Source: Opitutia bacterium
Lineage (GTDB): Bacteria > Verrucomicrobiota > Verrucomicrobiia > Opitutales > JANYEO01
Assembly (NCBI GenBank): GCA_025363025.1
Contig: JANYEO010000070.1
Span: 1 to 11,119 of the forward strand
Length of the DNA: 11,119 nt
Direction of reading: 5' to 3'
The number at the start of each line of letters is the position of its first letter. Position 1 is the stretch's first letter. Positions 1 to 6,707 of this stretch are shown here, piece by piece. The position numbers were made by a program, and so were the translations under genes. The notes below the pieces were generated by a model. It did no database searches and was not told the DNA's origin. It worked only from the letters and a program-made list of their open reading frames with translations.

Positions 1-54
1 CCTTCGAGGCTCGACTATTTTTACTTATTCTGCCAGATTATAAGCATTTACCCC

Positions 55-1026
55 ATGCTTCCTCCCCTTAGCTTATCTACCTGCTGGAATTCCCGTCGCC
101 ATACCGACGGGTACAAAATGTTAGAAGAAATTGCAGGCCTAGGCTTTAAACGTGTTGAACTCAGCCATGGTATACAGATCTCCCTTGTAGAAGGCATTCA
201 AGCCGCTATCAAAGACCACGTTATCGAAGTCCACTCGCTTCACAACTTCTGTCCATTGCCTCCCGTTGCCCGAGGAGCCGCCCCTAACCTCTATCGCCCC
301 ACCGCTCCGGATGCTAAAGAACGCGAATTATGGTTTCGGCATACCCTACAAACCCTTGATTTTGCAGTCGAAATGGGCGCTAAATGCGTCGTACTCCATT
401 TAGGCGATGTTCAATTTCCCTGGAGAGACCCTGTAGAAAGCCTGGAGCATTACATCAAAGACATCCCGTATACGCGCCTCGAGCACGACAAAAATTACAT
501 CACCCTCTTAAGCAAAACAATTGAGCGTTTACGTGAAAAATCTGCGGCAGCCCTCCCCGTGCTTTATAATAGCCTCGAACGCCTCATCCCTCATGTACAA
601 GAACGCGGCCTACTCTTAGGCTTCGAAAACCGGGAAGATTTAAGAGAACTCCCCTTGGACGAAAGCTTCCCCCAGCTCTTAGATGACTTTATGCCAACTG
701 GCGCTGTAGGTTATTGGCATGATAGCGGCCATGCTCAGTTAAAGGCCAATCTCGGACTTATTGATATAAAAGAACATTTATCCTTAAATGGCCCCCGGAT
801 GATTGGTTGCCATTTACACGACGTGGTGGATGGCCGCGACCATCGCCCCCCTGGCACAGGCATGGTTGATTTTGCTTTATTAACCCCTTACTTAGATCCT
901 GAAAAAGTCGTCGTCATTATGGAGCTTAGCCCACACACAGAAGCCCAAGACATCCTAACAAGCCGCACTCACTTAGAATCAATTTTCAAAAGTCAAACAA
1001 CTGATAATGCCCCTATTACTGGATAA
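55..1026 (+). CDS. Sugar phosphate isomerase/epimerase-like TIM-barrel protein (AP endonuclease 2 / xylose isomerase-like fold)
   Basis: A 323-residue protein with the motif pattern of the xylose-isomerase-like TIM-barrel superfamily. The likely metal ligands lie at barrel strand ends: Glu191 (GFENRED), Asp223 and His226 (WHDSGHA), His253 and His255 (CHLHDV) with Asp262/His263, and Glu290 (IMELSPH). The early segment STCWNSRRHTDGY and the ELSHGI strand fit the first two beta-alpha units. Members isomerise or epimerise sugars or cyclitols using divalent metal; the substrate here cannot be read from sequence. There is no signal peptide, so it should be cytosolic. ATG 55 is preferred because the conserved domain begins within ten residues, although the frame stays open to the window edge. 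There is no Shine-Dalgarno sequence; TTATAA lies at 38-43. It converges on mutY with a 19-nt gap and no visible terminator. Superfamily placement is strong, specific function unknown. Confidence 0.85.
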   Translation: MLPPLSLSTCWNSRRHTDGYKMLEEIAGLGFKRVELSHGIQISLVEGIQAAIKDHVIEVHSLHNFCPLPPVARGAAPNLYRPTAPDAKERELWFRHTLQTLDFAVEMGAKCVVLHLGDVQFPWRDPVESLEHYIKDIPYTRLEHDKNYITLLSKTIERLREKSAAALPVLYNSLERLIPHVQERGLLLGFENREDLRELPLDESFPQLLDDFMPTGAVGYWHDSGHAQLKANLGLIDIKEHLSLNGPRMIGCHLHDVVDGRDHRPPGTGMVDFALLTPYLDPEKVVVIMELSPHTEAQDILTSRTHLESIFKSQTTDNAPITG

Positions 1027-1045
1027 AGCCAAAATATAAAAAACT

Positions 1046-2095
1046 TCAATACAACTTCTCCAACAAGGCTTTTACCCACCGCCTATGAGGCCCAGACAAT
1101 GTTACTTGATCAACCTCACTTATGGGCACCCAATGAAGATCGGCCCTTGTTAAAGTAGTATCTGAAAGCGCTTCTTTCATTACTTGATAAATAGGCTCTT
1201 CAATTATCTCTTGGGCAATACCTCGTTTCTTAATAAGCACAGGGATTTCTTTTTCTAACAATAACCCAAACGGCTCCGCATGAGGCAACTCATACATATC
1301 GGCCAAACGACGGGCCGTAGACGGTCTGCGTTCTAATAAAATAGCCCCCTCATGTACGCAACAAATACGGGCTACTTGACGGCGTACCAAAACCTTTTTC
1401 AAGAGTACCGGAAAGGATTCCGGTGTGCCCAGCCGAAACGCCTCACAAAAAGCACTCACCGGGCACTTAACACACAACGGATTCGCTTTGGTGCACACCG
1501 TAGCGCCAAGCTCCATCATCGCCTGGTTATGGTCCCCCGGACGCTCAACATTGAGCAAAGATTGAACTAAAGGGCTCAAAAAACGGTGCGCCTCGGCACT
1601 GCCCCCAAACAAACGGCCTTCCGCAATCAACCGAGTCGCTATCCGCACTACATTACCATCAATCACTGCCTGTGGGTAACCTTGAGCAATACTGCTAATG
1701 GCTGCGGCTGTATAAGGACCTACTCCTGGCAATGCTTGCCACCCCTCGGGTGTTTTTGGGGGGGGTTCTAAATTTACAAACACCATGGCCAGCTTCTTTA
1801 AATTACGCGCCCGCGTATAATAACCTAACCCTTCCCACTGCTTAACCACTGCTGCTTCAGGAGCCTCAGCCAACGTTTTAAAATCAGGGAAAATAGCCAA
1901 CCAACGCTCAAAATAAGGTAATACCGTTACCACCTGTGTTTGCTGCAGCATAAACTCAGACACAACCGTTTTATAAAGCGTAGGCGCCTGCCGCCACGGG
2001 AGATCTCGCTGGTACTCATCATACCAATTAATAAGGGCCCGCCCAAAGCCCACTTTATCATCAAGCAAATTTAACGCATAAGACCGTTGCATCAT
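1046..2095 (-). CDS. mutY: A/G-specific adenine DNA glycosylase MutY
   Basis: MutY excises adenine mispaired with 8-oxoguanine, starting base-excision repair. The 349 residues match the usual family length of about 350. Visible landmarks are LPWR (32-35), catalytic Glu47 in SEFMLQQTQV, the helix-hairpin-helix LPGVGPYTAAA (122-132) with Tyr128, catalytic Asp146 in VIDGNVVR, and the 4Fe-4S cluster cysteines C201, C208, C211 and C217 (C-x6-C-x2-C-x5-C). The C-terminal Nudix-like domain (about 240-349) begins with the LLERRPST segment. The FSH loop that reads 8-oxoG in characterised MutYs appears here as LSD (310-312), by manual alignment. Codons 111-113 (PPP) lie on a run of eight C followed by five A (plus strand 1753-1765). 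Met1 and Met2 are adjacent, so the start could be 2095 or 2092; neither has a Shine-Dalgarno sequence. It is divergent from rnhC and convergent with the isomerase-like gene, so probably monocistronic. Confidence 0.95.
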   Translation of the reverse strand: MMQRSYALNLLDDKVGFGRALINWYDEYQRDLPWRQAPTLYKTVVSEFMLQQTQVVTVLPYFERWLAIFPDFKTLAEAPEAAVVKQWEGLGYYTRARNLKKLAMVFVNLEPPPKTPEGWQALPGVGPYTAAAISSIAQGYPQAVIDGNVVRIATRLIAEGRLFGGSAEAHRFLSPLVQSLLNVERPGDHNQAMMELGATVCTKANPLCVKCPVSAFCEAFRLGTPESFPVLLKKVLVRRQVARICCVHEGAILLERRPSTARRLADMYELPHAEPFGLLLEKEIPVLIKKRGIAQEIIEEPIYQVMKEALSDTTLTRADLHWVPISEVDQVTLSGPHRRWVKALLEKLY

Positions 2096-2176
2096 ATAGC
2101 TTATTTAAACCAGTTTTCATTATTTGAACACTTTTATTATGTTGCGAATAGCCCTCATCTTTTGAGTGAATATCGC
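2096..2176. promoter_or_regulatory. Divergent mutY / rnhC promoter region
   Basis: An 81-nt AT-rich spacer between divergently transcribed mutY and the rnhC-led gene run, so promoters for both should lie here. On the plus strand TATTAT (2135-2140) is the best -10-like hexamer, but no good -35 box lies 16-18 nt upstream. TTGAAC (2124-2129) resembles a -35 but is not well spaced from TATTAT. On the minus strand, TTCAAA followed 17 nt later by AAATAA is a weak candidate pair for mutY. The region is identified from gene orientation; individual boxes are tentative. Confidence 0.45.
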
Positions 2177-3148
2177 ATGACTAAATCGACCCAGGGAAAT
2201 GAACCCGAGCCAAAAAAGCTAAATTTATATACCCTGTCCCTCGATGCTACCCAATTAACCCGCCTCGATGCCTGGTGCAAAGAACACCACTGGGAGAGTT
2301 ATCTCGTTGATCATGCACGCTTTGCTTACAGGGGCAATCAAGTGAATATTGTCGGGTACAAAAGCGGTAAAGTTGTCATTCAAGGAAAAAAAACCGAAGA
2401 TTTTGTTACCTATGTACTTGAGGCAGAAATCACCCAAACCCCTAAACTTGGCTACGAAGAGGTGAACAACCCCACTTGGTTCGAAGCCCACGCCGGCCTA
2501 GACGAAAGCGGTAAAGGCGATCTCTTCGGCCCTCTGGTTACCGCTTGTGTCGCGGCCGATGCCAATATCGCTCGCCTCTTTATCGAAAAAGGCGTTAAGG
2601 ACAGCAAAACCATCACAACGGATGCAGGTATTCTTCGCTTAGACGCAGAAATCAGACGTACCCCTGGCGTCGTTGTCAAAACAACCTATGCTGGGATGGC
2701 TAAATATAACACCCTTTACCCGAAGTTTGGAAGCAATCTCAATACGCTGCTTGCTTGGATGCACAGCACATCGCTGACAGAAGCCTTACAAGAAAAACGT
2801 GTTCCTTGGGGCATGTTAGACCAATTTTCAAAATCACGCTTGGTCGAACGCTTTTTTAAAGATGAAGCCTTCGATCTACGGATGCAGACAAAAGCAGAAG
2901 CAGACCCTATCGTCGCCGCAGCCTCTATCGTCGCCCGGGCCGTCTATATAAAAGAAATGGACAAACTCTCAGAAAAAGCCGGGGAAAAACTCATACGTGG
3001 CGCCAGCAAAGCCGTCTCGGAGCAAGGAGCCCGCTTAATTAAAAAATTCGGGGCAGATCATTTTGGCGAATTTGCAAAACTCCACTTCCGCACCGCTTAT
3101 ATCCTCCTGGGGCTCCCCGTTGCAGAACGTGTACCCTGGCAAAAGTAA
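2177..3148 (+). CDS. rnhC: Ribonuclease HIII
   Basis: RNase HIII cleaves the RNA strand of RNA-DNA hybrids, such as R-loops and primers, in the cytoplasm. The protein has 323 residues from ATG 2177. An N-terminal hybrid-binding TBP-like domain (about 15-90) is followed by the catalytic RNase H fold. The signature DESGKGDLFGPLV starts at Asp109/Glu110. VKDSK includes Asp142, MLDQF gives Asp215, and TKAEADP gives Glu241, matching the D-E-D-E tetrad of the HIII branch. The reading frame runs open upstream to 2087, but that adds 30 non-conserved residues and would overlap the mutY start, so 2177 is preferred. A weak GAG lies about 12 nt upstream; there is no strong Shine-Dalgarno. It appears to lead the gene run, with rnhB 9 nt downstream. 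Type HIII is typical of Firmicutes, Chlamydiae and related PVC lineages and of some thermophiles. Confidence 0.94.
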   Translation: MTKSTQGNEPEPKKLNLYTLSLDATQLTRLDAWCKEHHWESYLVDHARFAYRGNQVNIVGYKSGKVVIQGKKTEDFVTYVLEAEITQTPKLGYEEVNNPTWFEAHAGLDESGKGDLFGPLVTACVAADANIARLFIEKGVKDSKTITTDAGILRLDAEIRRTPGVVVKTTYAGMAKYNTLYPKFGSNLNTLLAWMHSTSLTEALQEKRVPWGMLDQFSKSRLVERFFKDEAFDLRMQTKAEADPIVAAASIVARAVYIKEMDKLSEKAGEKLIRGASKAVSEQGARLIKKFGADHFGEFAKLHFRTAYILLGLPVAERVPWQK

Positions 3149-3157
3149 GCCTCCATC

Positions 3158-3889
3158 ATGGCACACGCGCTTTGGGATCATGATCGCCACTATTTAAAGC
3201 ACTATAGCAGTCTCATTGGTATAGATGAAGTCGGCCGTGGCGCCTTTGCCGGGCCCGTAGTCGCAGCCGGTGTATGGCTTACCCCTGCATTTTTTAAAAA
3301 ACGCGCTCTACATACCCTTACCAAAAACGTAGCAGACTCTAAAGTGCTCAGCCCTTCAGCCCGCTGTGCTATCTTCCAACATGTCCTCGCCTGGCAAGCT
3401 GCAGGCCTCCTTCGTTTTTCCATCAAAGAAGCTGGGGTTGAGGAAATTGAAACCCATAATATTCTAGGTGCTACAATCCTCGCTATGAAGCGCGTCCTCA
3501 TTGCCCTAGGACTAACTCCAGCTCTCGACCATACTACTCTTCCTCTTTTTCCGGAATTAGAAAATTGCTCACTTGCGACAAGCCAGCCCCTCATCCTTAT
3601 AGATGGCAAACCCCTTAAAAATTTTCCTTGGCGCCATACCGGTATCATTAAAGGCGATAGTAAAAGCCTATCGATTGCCCTCGCTTCCATCATCGCCAAG
3701 GTAAACCGGGACCACTTTATGACAACCCTAGATACAATCTATCCCGTCTACAACTTTTCGACTCATAAAGGCTATGGTACCCCCGCTCATCAAGCCGCCA
3801 TTATTAAATCAGGCCCCTCAATTCATCATCGCCCAAGCTTCCTGAAAAAAATTAGCACACCCATCTGCCAAACCATTGAATTTATTTGA
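3158..3889 (+). CDS. rnhB: Ribonuclease HII
   Basis: RNase HII nicks DNA 5' of embedded ribonucleotides, starting ribonucleotide excision repair, and also cuts RNA-DNA hybrids. The 243-residue protein shows GIDEVGRGAFAGPVVAA with Asp23/Glu24, ADSKVLS (59-65), LIDGKPL with Asp149, and KGDSKSLSIALASIIAKVNR with Asp167. Together these form the D-E-D-D tetrad, and the 18-residue spacing between the last two aspartates equals that in E. coli RNase HII. KGYGTPAHQAAI and HHRPSF close the domain. It is longer than the usual roughly 200 residues because of an extra segment of about 20 residues before the third catalytic aspartate (about 121-143). It starts 9 nt after rnhC and its TGA lies 2 nt before the nnr ATG, so cotranscription is likely. 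No Shine-Dalgarno is visible. Confidence 0.94.
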   Translation: MAHALWDHDRHYLKHYSSLIGIDEVGRGAFAGPVVAAGVWLTPAFFKKRALHTLTKNVADSKVLSPSARCAIFQHVLAWQAAGLLRFSIKEAGVEEIETHNILGATILAMKRVLIALGLTPALDHTTLPLFPELENCSLATSQPLILIDGKPLKNFPWRHTGIIKGDSKSLSIALASIIAKVNRDHFMTTLDTIYPVYNFSTHKGYGTPAHQAAIIKSGPSIHHRPSFLKKISTPICQTIEFI

Positions 3890-3891
3890 GA

Positions 3892-5508
3892 ATGCTGCCT
3901 TCTTTACCCATCCTTACCCCGGCTCAAGTTAACGCTTTCGAAGCCCACTTCTTTGGACAAGATACCGAGAAGCCATGGACAACGCTTCAGCAAGTCGGTT
4001 CTGCCCTTGGGCAAGCCGTATTGGAAGATTATAGCACCTGGCGCACCCTTTCGCGGAACCCTCATATCTTAATTTTATGTGGCAACGGTCACAATGCAGC
4101 AGATGTCCTCCTCACTGCTAACTCCATTTTAGAAGCCCGTCCACGTGGCCGTGCCGTCATCATCTGGGGCATCACCTCCACCTCAGAACGCGTATTACTA
4201 AGCCGCTCCCGTAACCTATTACAAGCTACAGGCCGCATACTGGCAGAAATTACGCTAAGTACCACCTGCTCTCCAGAAGCCGCCTTAAAGCAAGCCCTCA
4301 GCCTCACGCCTCATAACACATTCGACCTTACCCTCGATGGCCTCTTTGGGCTCAACTTCAAGCCCCCACTGCCCGCTTCCATTGCTACTGTGCTAGATCT
4401 TATAAATAATCAACCTGCGTTTGGGCTTCGCGTGGCTATTGATATTCCAAGCGGCTTAGCAGAAGTCCCTTGCCCCACCGCCTTCAAAGCCCACTTCACC
4501 TATCAAACCGGCATCCCAAAAACGCTCTGCCTAAATCGCACCCAGGCCCCCTATCTTGGCCGTGTACGCGTACTAGATCTTGGCTTTTTTAAAGGAGTAG
4601 AAGCCGCTTCTTTCCCTTTGCCCACTAATCCCGCACGCGTTCTATTACCCGCAGCCTTACAAGCCCTAGGGGCTCTCCGTCCTGCTGCTGTCCACAAATA
4701 CACACAAGGCACAGTCGCCCTCGTTGCCGGCTCAGCTGAATACCCAGGGGCCCTCTTGCTTGCAGCCCAAGGAGCGTTACGCTCAGGCGTCGGCCTCGTT
4801 CGGGCTTTTGCGCCTAAATCCCTTATCCCTTCCTTTGCTGCTACCTGTCCAGAAGTCATATGGACCCCTCAACCCGAAGCCTCTAATGGCGGTATCGACG
4901 CCCCCGCCTTACTAGAAGCGCTTGAGTCTATTAAAAATCTCGGCGCCCTCGTCATCGGCCCCGGCTTAGGTCAATCCCTATCCACACAAACCTGCGTACA
5001 AACCCTCGCAGAAGCCCTCCCCTGCCCCATCGTCTTTGATGCAGATGCTTTATGTTCTGCCCTACAATCCCCTCTTCTCTCACGTAAAAGAAAAGGATAC
5101 ATCAGCATCCTCACCCCTCATGCAGGGGAGTTTGAGCGTTTAACGGGGTTCAATGAAAGCGTTTTTACCAATGACCAACTCCCCACTCTTTCAAAAACTA
5201 TAGGCGCCATCCTTTGCCTTAAAGGCTATATGCCCCGCGTTACAGACGGCCATACGCTATACCACGCACTGGCCGGTGGCCCCATTCTCGCACGCGCAGG
5301 CAGTGGAGATGTTTTAGCCGGGCTTATCGGCGGTACCCTTGCAGAAACGCCTTTGCGCTCTGCGTTTGAAACCACCGCTCTGTGCGTTCTCTGGCATGCC
5401 CTAGCCGGGGATGTTTGGGCCCGTCACACGGGGGAACGAGCAACTCATACGAGTGAATTACTAAGGTACTTGCCTCATGTCTTACGTTCTTATACAGCGG
5501 ACGTTTAA
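3892..5508 (+). CDS. nnr: Bifunctional NAD(P)H-hydrate epimerase / ADP-dependent NAD(P)H-hydrate dehydratase
   Basis: This enzyme repairs hydrated NAD(P)H. The N-terminal domain (about 1-235) epimerises R- and S-NAD(P)HX, and the C-terminal ribokinase-like domain (about 265-535) dehydrates S-NAD(P)HX using ADP. The dehydratase half is canonical: HKYTQGTVALVAGS from His268, GPGLG (356-360), FDADAL (382-387), LTPHAGEFERL with His410, and ARAGSGDVLAGLIGG with catalytic Asp473. In the epimerase half the usual GNNGGDG loop reads GNGHNAADV (64-72), keeping Asp71, and DIPSGL (184-189) is intact. The length of 538 residues fits the fused family. ATG 3892 lies 2 nt after the rnhB stop, favouring translational coupling; a TTG at 3886 in the same frame is a less likely start. 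The stop is followed after 2 nt by dprA. The assignment is strong; full activity of the epimerase half is less certain. Confidence 0.92.
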   Translation: MLPSLPILTPAQVNAFEAHFFGQDTEKPWTTLQQVGSALGQAVLEDYSTWRTLSRNPHILILCGNGHNAADVLLTANSILEARPRGRAVIIWGITSTSERVLLSRSRNLLQATGRILAEITLSTTCSPEAALKQALSLTPHNTFDLTLDGLFGLNFKPPLPASIATVLDLINNQPAFGLRVAIDIPSGLAEVPCPTAFKAHFTYQTGIPKTLCLNRTQAPYLGRVRVLDLGFFKGVEAASFPLPTNPARVLLPAALQALGALRPAAVHKYTQGTVALVAGSAEYPGALLLAAQGALRSGVGLVRAFAPKSLIPSFAATCPEVIWTPQPEASNGGIDAPALLEALESIKNLGALVIGPGLGQSLSTQTCVQTLAEALPCPIVFDADALCSALQSPLLSRKRKGYISILTPHAGEFERLTGFNESVFTNDQLPTLSKTIGAILCLKGYMPRVTDGHTLYHALAGGPILARAGSGDVLAGLIGGTLAETPLRSAFETTALCVLWHALAGDVWARHTGERATHTSELLRYLPHVLRSYTADV

Positions 5509-5510
5509 AA

Positions 5511-6668
5511 ATGAATCTTTCCCCCTGGCAAGCCCGCTTAGTCTTAAGCCAACTCCCGCACATCGGCCCTGTTTTATGCAAACGGTTAGAAGCCGCCTTT
5601 GGAGGCCACCTCACCACCGCCCTCTCATCTAATCGAGAAGCCTTACTCGCCATACCCGGAATTGGTCCTATCGGGGCCGAGGCCCTCTTAAAATGGCCCA
5701 GCTATGTAAACCTTGAAGCCTCTGAATCCGCTCTAAAAGCCATCGGGGGGACTTTTTTAACCCCAGAGGAACATGACTTCCCTCCCCTGCTCAAAGTCAT
5801 GCCCGATACCCCCATCGGGCTTTACGCTCGTGGTCCCGTTCGCCCCACAGCCCGCTCAATTGGGATTGTCGGCAGCCGCCGTGCTACCCTATACGGCTTA
5901 AGCGTTGCCAAAAAATTAGCAGGGGAACTCGCCCGCCTGGGCTTTACCGTTGTCAGTGGCATGGCCCGAGGGATTGATGGCGCAGCCCACGAAGGCGCGC
6001 TCGAGGCTAATGGCCAAACGGTAGCCGTCTTAGGCACAGGGGTCGATATTGTTTACCCACCAGAGCACCAATCCCTCTACAATCGTCTCATCGAACGCGG
6101 CGCCGTTTTTAGCGAATTTGCCCTCTCTCGCCCCGCGGATCGCCAAACGTTTCCGCTGCGCAATCGTATTATCGCCGGCCTATGTCACGCCGTTATCGTG
6201 GTCGAGTCAGATCTTCATGGCGGCAGCATGATAACCGCTCGCTTAGCGGGTGAACATGGCCGCCTTGTCTTTGCCGTCCCCGGGCGTATAGATCAAGCCT
6301 CTAGCCGCGGTTGCCATGCCCTCCTACGCGAAGGCGCTACCCTGCTTACCTGCATAGACGATCTCTTGGAGGAACTAGCCCCCATCGGCCAAGCCCTCCT
6401 CCCCTTTGACGAAGCCTCTACCAGCCCACAGCCCACTCGCAAAGCATCAGCCTCCTCCCCTACTTTGCCCCCTATCGATATCACTTCCTTGTCTGCGGAT
6501 GAAGCCCTCCTTTTAAAAATCCTTAAAGAAAGTCGACCTTCCTCTATCGATACCTTAATCGGCCTAAGCGGGCTTCCGACTCCCTGCGTTTCTGGCACTT
6601 TACTGGGGCTCGAGCTCAAGCGCTGCATTATCAAAAGAGCCGATGGTTGCTTCGAGGCTCGCGCTTAA
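5511..6668 (+). CDS. dprA: DNA-processing protein DprA (DNA protecting protein)
   Basis: DprA binds single-stranded DNA entering during natural transformation and loads RecA on it. The 385-residue protein has three parts. An N-terminal helix-hairpin-helix/SAM-like region (about 1-75) contains LPHIGPVLCKRL and IPGIGPIGAEAL. The central Rossmann-type domain (about 80-285) carries GIVGSRRATLYG (Gly121-Arg124), SGMARGIDGAAH (149-160), GTGVDIVYPPEH, FPLRNRIIAG (Arg217-Arg219), GGSMITARLA and FAVPGRIDQASSRGCHALL. The C-terminal winged-helix domain (about 325-385) follows a Ser/Pro-rich linker with STSPQPTRKASASS. All the main family motifs are present, so it should be functional. It starts 2 nt after the nnr stop. 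No other competence genes are in the window, so a transformation role is family knowledge rather than something the context shows. Confidence 0.95.
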   Translation: MNLSPWQARLVLSQLPHIGPVLCKRLEAAFGGHLTTALSSNREALLAIPGIGPIGAEALLKWPSYVNLEASESALKAIGGTFLTPEEHDFPPLLKVMPDTPIGLYARGPVRPTARSIGIVGSRRATLYGLSVAKKLAGELARLGFTVVSGMARGIDGAAHEGALEANGQTVAVLGTGVDIVYPPEHQSLYNRLIERGAVFSEFALSRPADRQTFPLRNRIIAGLCHAVIVVESDLHGGSMITARLAGEHGRLVFAVPGRIDQASSRGCHALLREGATLLTCIDDLLEELAPIGQALLPFDEASTSPQPTRKASASSPTLPPIDITSLSADEALLLKILKESRPSSIDTLIGLSGLPTPCVSGTLLGLELKRCIIKRADGCFEARA

Positions 6669-6707
6669 ACCATTGCCGAAGCCTCTATTCCATTGTACCG
6701 TTATCCT

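Noticed and set aside
2..13. The 12-mer CTTCGAGGCTCG at the window start, repeated at 6650-6661 in the dprA end
   Set aside because: Only 12 bases match and flanking sequences differ; the second copy is ordinary coding sequence, so chance is the simplest reading.
1027..1045. Possible bidirectional terminator between the convergent isomerase-like gene and mutY
   Set aside because: The 19-nt gap is A-rich but has no stem-forming sequence.
2087..2176. N-terminal extension of rnhC by 30 residues
   Set aside because: It would overlap the mutY start and occupy the divergent promoter region, and the added residues do not resemble RNase HIII.
3202..3699. A 165-residue minus-strand reading frame opposite rnhB
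   Set aside because: Arg/Ala/Pro-rich translation with no recognisable motif, lying wholly opposite a gene with a complete RNase HII active site.
4551..4859. Minus-strand frame opposite nnr
   Set aside because: Low-complexity Ala/Arg/Thr composition, opposite the start of the canonical dehydratase domain; a by-product of codon bias.
6293..6634. Minus-strand frame opposite the dprA C-terminus
   Set aside because: Ser/Arg-rich with no family resemblance, while the plus strand encodes intact DprA motifs.
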